Origin: Diphasiastrum complanatum
Taxonomy: Eukaryota > Streptophyta > Lycopodiopsida > Lycopodiales > Lycopodiaceae
Direction: 5' to 3'
Length of the DNA stretch: 64,000 nucleotides
NCBI GenBank assembly: GCA_029204225.1
Contig: CM055105.1
Location: 13,719,721 to 13,783,720 of the forward strand
A model generated the notes under the pieces. That model did no database searches and had not been told where the DNA came from. It saw only the letters and a list, made by a program, of their open reading frames with translations. Shown here piece by piece: positions 55,798 through 64,000 of this stretch. The translations under genes were made by a program, and so were the position numbers. Numbering within the stretch: position 1 is the first letter of the stretch; every line of letters begins with the position of its first letter.

Positions 55798-56500
55798 TGA
55801 GAATCGTGAGATGCTCTGATATGTGTAATGAATTGAGGGGAAAATTCATGAAACAGTCGTGACTCTCTTTCAAGATTCGGATGGAGTTCAGATGCGTTCG
55901 CTGGGCACCGCCAGCTAAAACACTCCTGTAATCCTCCAGAGAGTAGTCAGTTACTACTGATCTACGTTCATAAAATTAATACAACATTCAACTTAATTTC
56001 AACCAATGTGCAAAATTCAAAGGGAACAAGAAAACTCAGACACAAGAAATAAACAACATAAGCATTCAACATCCAAGATTAGACACAACTAGAAAATAAT
56101 CTATATTGATTTTCTCTGATTTCTTTAGGGCACTGCATGCGAATCCACGCAGTGCATTGGCATGAGAGAAGCACGGTTCTCTCACGAGTAGTAGTCTCGC
56201 TTCACTACGAACAATTGGATCTTCTGATCCTAGACATAATTATCTTCTCGCACGCAGGCGGAGCTTCTGTCTGTGTTCGTCTTGATTGCTTACTAGCATC
56301 AGACTTCTTCAGTGTCTCTTCTCTTAGTTACATCTGTGTATCCTGTTCTGATATATGTCAAGTATTATCCAGTAAGTACGGTCTCTCTATGTAAACCTAA
56401 GATTAGAGTGATTATACATCTACAACTAATCAGGAAATTACAAGAGTGGCAGATTAGCCACGACCTAGGAAGTATCTGCTGACGTCATGCCATCCGGTCA
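55798..56500 (-). repeat. 5' LTR of copia element 4, with primer site
   Basis: On the minus strand it runs from TGACCGGATGGCATGACG (56500) to GATTCTCA (55798). It is followed by the primer-like TGGTATCAAAGCC (plus coordinates 55781-55793). About 700 bases. The first 375 bases match the LTR of copia element 3. Confidence 0.75.
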
Positions 56501-59500
56501 CCATTAGATTAAATGAAGGAGGGTCCATGAAAATATGAAGGGCATTGAAAGGCAAAGGGGCCTTGCACTTCATTAGAAAATTTCAATGGAAATTCGTTGA
56601 AGGGACTCGACATTCAAATTCATTTATTCTTTATTAAAAAAAACTTCAAAAAGAAGTTGCAGTTCAAAATGCGGCCAATTTCTTTGGAAAGGGATAACTT
56701 TCGCTAGAGGGCACCTTCTTTGGCCATCCTTGGTCCAAAATGACCCCTAAAACTGGCTGCTCAAAGCCAATGGACAGAGCAATGTTACAGAGCAGAGAGA
56801 AAGGCATTTCAAGGAGTTTTCATTACCATTCCATCGAGCGGAGTGCAGGTGACCTAGTGATGGGCTACATTTGCTATTTGGGTATCGTAGGGCCAAATTT
56901 GTGGTGATTTTTGGCTGGTGAAACCTGCTACAGGGCGGTACAATAAGGCATAATCACTTCTAAATCGTTATTTCTTATTTATAATAGGGTAACATGGTGT
57001 TTGGAAGTGGTAAATGTGGGATGGGAGCGAATGGTAGCGAAATTGTGTGGAGAAAGCTAGTTTTGGTGACGGAAGTGCAGTTTGGCGACGTGACTACACA
57101 TCATTGGCGACAATTTTGAGAGGGCAAGCAATCACAGTTGAGAGGTAGGCATGGTATGCCAGTTATGGGTGAAACATTCTCGTGATCAAGTTCAACTCTT
57201 GGGGTTCAAACCAACCAACGTCAAGTGGCATTTTGGAGGAACGCTCTCATAGGCATGATCGACAGTGGCATTGTTGAGTCAGGTGATAGCTGCATTGACA
57301 GACACATATGTAGCTTGGAAATTTCTTGTTCGGAGAGAAGTATGGGTTAGCTTGGAGATATACACTTTTTGACAGTCACGGGTGATTGAAGTACGAGGTG
57401 GTGCCAGTTGGAAGCCATTGGGCAAGACAAACTTGCATTGATGAGTTGTGTGTGGGACACATGGAGATGAAGAACGGGTCAGTAATCACACTTTGGATGC
57501 TCGTGGTGATCAAGTCATTGTTGTGGAGCAGTGTATCAAGTTTGTCATCAGGGAGAGACACTTCAACTACCTATTCTGAGTAAGTCAAATCAATATGCTA
57601 TATCAGTATTGCATCAGAGATGCAGATACCAGTGATAATAGGGTGTAGATCGTTTGGGTTGGGCCATGGAAGATCTCACAGGTTCACTTGGAGGGATATT
57701 GGCATGTCACGTCATGTGAGGGACTTGATGTTGGCTTTGGAGTTTACATCTTAGTGTATTCTCAGGAAATGGTTTGGAATCATTCACAGGAGCAGCTTCG
57801 AGCTAGCTTGGGGAATACAGGTGGGCACTACGAGGTAGTTCCTCAGATCTTTGTGATCGAGGATGACATGGGATGATCATCAGGGGGCAGCTATTTCATA
57901 TTGGACTTGAGTCATTGGATGGACAGGACTTATAGGGCCAATTCATGATGGAATCAAGAAGCTGCAAATGCAAATGGGCAAAGCGTGAAGCTTTGGGAGC
58001 CAGTTCTAGGTTGGAGAGCTGATGGAGATCGCACAGTTGGGTTTGATCAAAGGGCAAACACCATGATGGGTGTTTTGCTAGCGATCTACTGCAAGGGGAC
58101 ACTGATGGCGAGGACTTCATGGTGTGCTCATTTGGGAGTACAGGATGACATTATAATAGGGAGGCAATCTTTGGCATTAGCATCGATGGGGAGACATCTA
58201 CCATCACGGGAGTGGATAAGCTACCTATAGCTTTCGTGCATCTAGTTGTATTTGTAGGAGTCTAGGCTTGGTACAGGTGTTGGAACTTGTATGGTTTAGA
58301 TCCATAGGTGGTGAGACAGGAAGCCTAGAGGAAGTCACTCAGAGCCATGTACCTCAGTACGATCAGGGAGACATTAGTCTCGGAATCCTGTGAGCGGCGA
58401 CTCATGGATGAGCTTGCGTTGGCATGGCGTCGGGTGGCACATAGCCAGGGAGAGCAAGCTACACTTCTAGGAGCAAGGAGGGGCAGGTGATGCTTTGGCG
58501 ATCGGCTTGGATAGCAGGATGATGACCTAGGGAGGGGTCAAGCCTACTTGGAGGTAGGTGGCATGGAGTGTACATGTCCTGAGGGCATGGAGTGCATTAC
58601 GAGGTGATGTAGATCTAGCATGCCCATGGTTGTTAGCCAGCAGGGATGGGGATGGTTGCTCAGGGAGTGACAACGGATACTTTGGCGAGTGATCAGGTGA
58701 GCTGCATGGTTATATGCATAGTGATCTCCAGGTTGGCATACATGTTGTTTGTTATCCATCATTATTTGATAAGCAGGATATAGTTTTTGGTTACATGGTA
58801 CAAGTTTCTGATGGAGCTATTCTACTTGATATGCTACAAAATCGTGGGTGATTTTCTCATCACGACAATGGATCTAGAGTGCATTTGCTTTGGTTTGGTT
58901 GACATGATGGATACATTGGTGAGATAGGCTCCTTGGTTGGAGGCCTATGTACTGGTCAAATCAGAGTTGGCAACGTCAAGCATGGAAGTTGAACCTACAT
59001 GGGATGTAGGACAAACAGATCATCATCAGTATCTCTATAAGATGGGTGAGCTACTCAGGTATAGCCTATGGTGATATTTGTGTACATTCATTCATTGAGT
59101 CCTTGGTAGACTCTTGTGCTTGGAGCATGGGGAATGGATGAGAATCAGCTTTCAAGGCCTACTGGATAGTTGGATATGCTTGGACGTGAGGGCATCTTGG
59201 TTACAGGTGCAGAGCCATGGTTGAGGACCTGATTTGGAGACCAGTGGTGTAGCAACGGATATACAGTTGGCACAGGTGTTGGTACAATAGGATACCACTT
59301 ATGGACAGGCCATGGTCATGTATTTGATGCTTTATCATTTGTGTCGATTTGCATTAGTGTATGTGGGCTTGCATGTTTGCATGGTCATGGTCATGTATTT
59401 GATGCTTTATCATTTGTGCTGGTTTGCATTAGTGTATGTGGGCTTGCATGTTACCTTGTCACGAGAGTCTAGATCTGAGTCGGAGTTCTACGTGTTTATG

Positions 59501-59996
59501 CATTTGCTATAGTGAAACAAAGTAGTCATTTGGATGCTCATGAATTGTCATTATGTCTACTAGTTGTCTATTTGGTAAGGGTACAATCTTATGGTGGTGG
59601 TAAGATTTCCTTTGGTTGAGCCTCAGTTGCTCATTAATGTCAGCTTTACAGGTCTGTGCTTGTAAGTGCTTGATAGGATGTCAGCCTAGCTAGATGGAGG
59701 ATGTAAGTCTCATGGTGGCAGTGGGATTTTCTCAGTTTGAGCCATGTTGCTCATGTGGTCCACATGTGTTCAAGTCGAATTCGGGACGAGGGGGATGAGT
59801 CAGTTGATCGAGAGTGTGGTAGACTCTCTATATGAGCATTGTATTTGCACGATACTTTGTGTGCCAAACCTAGTGGTTTGATGGTGTGCTTGAGTGTGAG
59901 CAGGGTAGCAGGAATATGCATTACATCTTTTGGACACTCCAGACGCTGCTGCAATATATTTCTTTACTCCTATTCACATTTGAGCTTAAGGGAGAG
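56501..59996 (+). other. Degenerate G/T-rich region, probably LTR-retrotransposon interior
   Basis: The plus strand is G/T-rich, without long frames and without pol motifs that I can recognise. A 75-base tandem duplication containing CATGGTCATGTATTTGATGC occurs at 59311-59385 and 59386-59460. The region ends in a purine tract CTTAAGGGAGAG (59985-59996) directly before an LTR, so at least its right part belongs to a plus-strand element. Confidence 0.4.
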
Positions 59997-60319
59997 TGTT
60001 AGAAATCAGAGTTGATCTGATTTATATTTTGTAAGCTTCAAATGTGATATTGTAATTAGTGTACAGTTAATTAATAGTGTTATTTACAATACTTGCTATA
60101 CTCGTGGGCATGTCCCGAGTTTGTCGGTCGAATTTGGCCATATCGGCAGGTGGTAGGCCAATTTTAGGACACCTGCCTTTTCATGTAGGTTGTGGATTTC
60201 TATATGTACAGTTTTCTTTGTAATATAGTTAAGCTTTTGTTGTGCCATCTTTGAGAGCTTGTGAGGAGTGTCTATGGTAATTGATTGATGTGATCTGCAT
60301 ATTGCACTAAATCCTAACA
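59997..60319 (+). repeat. LTR (323 bases) with TGTTAG/CTAACA ends
   Basis: It starts TGTTAGAAATCAGAG after a polypurine tract and ends AATCCTAACA. A TATA-like AGTTAATTAATAG is inside. No partner LTR was found in the window. Confidence 0.65.
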
Positions 60320-63170
<2,851 letters not shown>

Positions 63171-63697
63171 AGGGAATAACGCAACAACTTTGACATCTTT
63201 GATTACTTGCACCAAAAGAAGACTTCAGAAATATTCAGACTACATAATACTCTCGGAAAATCTCCACAAGGTGTCAACAGAAGCAACCGAAAGAACATCA
63301 GTCACAGTTCTATGTACACTAGCCAAAAAATTATTCACAAATTAACACACATAAGTTTACACATGAACATTTTTGTTTGTGATCAGCAATGCCAATATGC
63401 AAGCAGCACACTTTTCTGAAAGTAAAATTTGTTTCCCCTTGTATGCCCTTTTTGTGCAACTTAAACGACTTAATCCAGGAGAGGAAGGAGGTCTTCACCA
63501 GCACACCACTTATTGGAGTAGCTTCTATAAGTTTCAAATCTCATCCACATACATATCCAATTACCATGAGATTGTACTCTTTTTTGACACATTTCTTGGT
63601 CTTGTGACACTAGACAGCCAGACCACTCTTGAAAAATAGCTGGAGGGCGCGTCTTTTTCTTTATGGCTCCTGACTACTCATGGTAGTTGCATCTTAC
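63171..63697 (-). other. Probable 3' UTR of the GEM-like gene
   Basis: Non-coding sequence directly after the stop codon of the minus-strand gene. No polyadenylation site can be assigned with confidence. Confidence 0.35.
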
Positions 63698-63883
63698 TCA
63701 GTGTCTATCACCACGAAAGAGAGCAGCTTCTTGAAGAACTTTTAGGCCTTTTTCATAGTTAACAAATCCCATAAACCAAAATTCATGATTGTCCACAGTA
63801 ACAATCTGAATGTACTTCTCTGCAGGTTTTTCAATGTTTGCAGATGAGTTTACAGCTTTCAAATATTCCAAAGGAATTACTAC
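63698..63883 (-). CDS. GEM-like GRAM-domain protein, last exon
   Basis: The minus strand, from a TGTGCAG acceptor at 63884, reads [32 protein letters not shown] and [16 protein letters not shown], ending at a TGA at 63698-63700. The order PL..L..VNPS...PAEKYIQ.VT.D.H.FWFMGF.NYEKAL is characteristic of the GRAM domain end of plant GEM-like proteins (GLABRA2 EXPRESSION MODULATOR family). These are small membrane-lipid-binding type domain proteins linked to hormone and stress responses. The upstream exons lie outside the window. No lesion is visible, so this is probably a functional host gene. Confidence 0.85.
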   Translation of the reverse strand, partial: VVIPLEYLKAVNSSANIEKPAEKYIQIVTVDNHEFWFMGFVNYEKGLKVLQEAALFRGDRH

Positions 63884-64000
63884 CTGCACATTCTCCAAGC
63901 AAGCAGCAAACATGCGAGTATCATACACACTTGCAAAATGTGAACACAATTCTAACCACATTAAAAAGCAAAGCTTAAAACTTAAACTATATCATGATCC
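63884..64000 (-). other. Intron of the GEM-like gene
   Basis: Sequence upstream of the last exon, open by chance but without GRAM-domain similarity. The exon border is a clear CAG acceptor. Confidence 0.5.

Overview
The window is nuclear DNA of a land plant. The evidence is a TERMINAL EAR1-like Mei2 RNA-binding gene with plant-type introns, the last exon of a GEM-like GRAM-domain gene, plant Ty1/copia and Ty3/gypsy retrotransposons with tRNA-type primer sites, and a DUF659-type hAT transposon. Very high repeat content, AT-rich spacers and strong nesting of elements suggest a large genome, perhaps a fern or another non-flowering plant. That lineage is a guess; no sequence here proves it.

Only two host genes are recognisable: the TEL gene (11115-14708, +, five coding exons, about 948 codons) and the 3' end of a GEM-like gene (63698-63883, -). 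Everything else that can be identified is transposon, simple repeat or unassigned spacer.

The most interesting content is one family of DNA transposons, present as at least four broken copies that I assembled by cross-comparison. Copy A (1-7553) holds an unknown acidic gene (-), a gene fusing a histone H3-like domain to a Ulp1/SENP-like cysteine protease (+), and a gene resembling a BAH chromatin-reader domain (-). Copy B (18453-about 21700, inverted) repeats the H3-Ulp1 and BAH-like genes and sits inside a hAT element. Copy C (51003-53300) has a DDE-type transposase candidate (+) next to a homologue of copy A's first gene (-). Copy D (30678-33827, -) has the same transposase. Copies A and D end with the same 35-base sequence (34 of 35 identical), oriented so that it would be a terminal inverted repeat of a full element: TIR - transposase(+) - acidic/GGHK gene(-) - divergent promoter - H3-Ulp1(+) - BAH-like(-) - TIR. 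I do not recognise this combination as a described transposon. It would be a mobile element carrying its own nucleosome-like subunit, a SUMO-type protease and a possible chromatin reader. All copies here carry disabling lesions.

Layout: 1-7553 copy A, interrupted by a GC-rich repeat block; 8.0-8.4 kb a 25-bp inverted repeat; 8.6-15 kb TEL locus; 16.3-21.9 kb hAT element split by copy B; 23-25 kb copia debris; 25.3-25.9 kb a copia 5' LTR; 28.9-30.5 kb a small LTR element; 30.7-33.8 kb copy D; 35.9-42.6 kb a copia (-), a gypsy protease remnant, a hAT-like non-autonomous insertion and a diverged tandem array; 42.6-47.2 kb a copia with both LTRs; 48.5-50.5 kb a copia RT-RNase H remnant; 50.5-53.3 kb copy C; 53.8-56.5 kb a copia (-); 56.5-60.3 kb degenerate DNA ending in an LTR; 60.9 kb a (GA)n microsatellite; 63.7 kb GEM-like exon.
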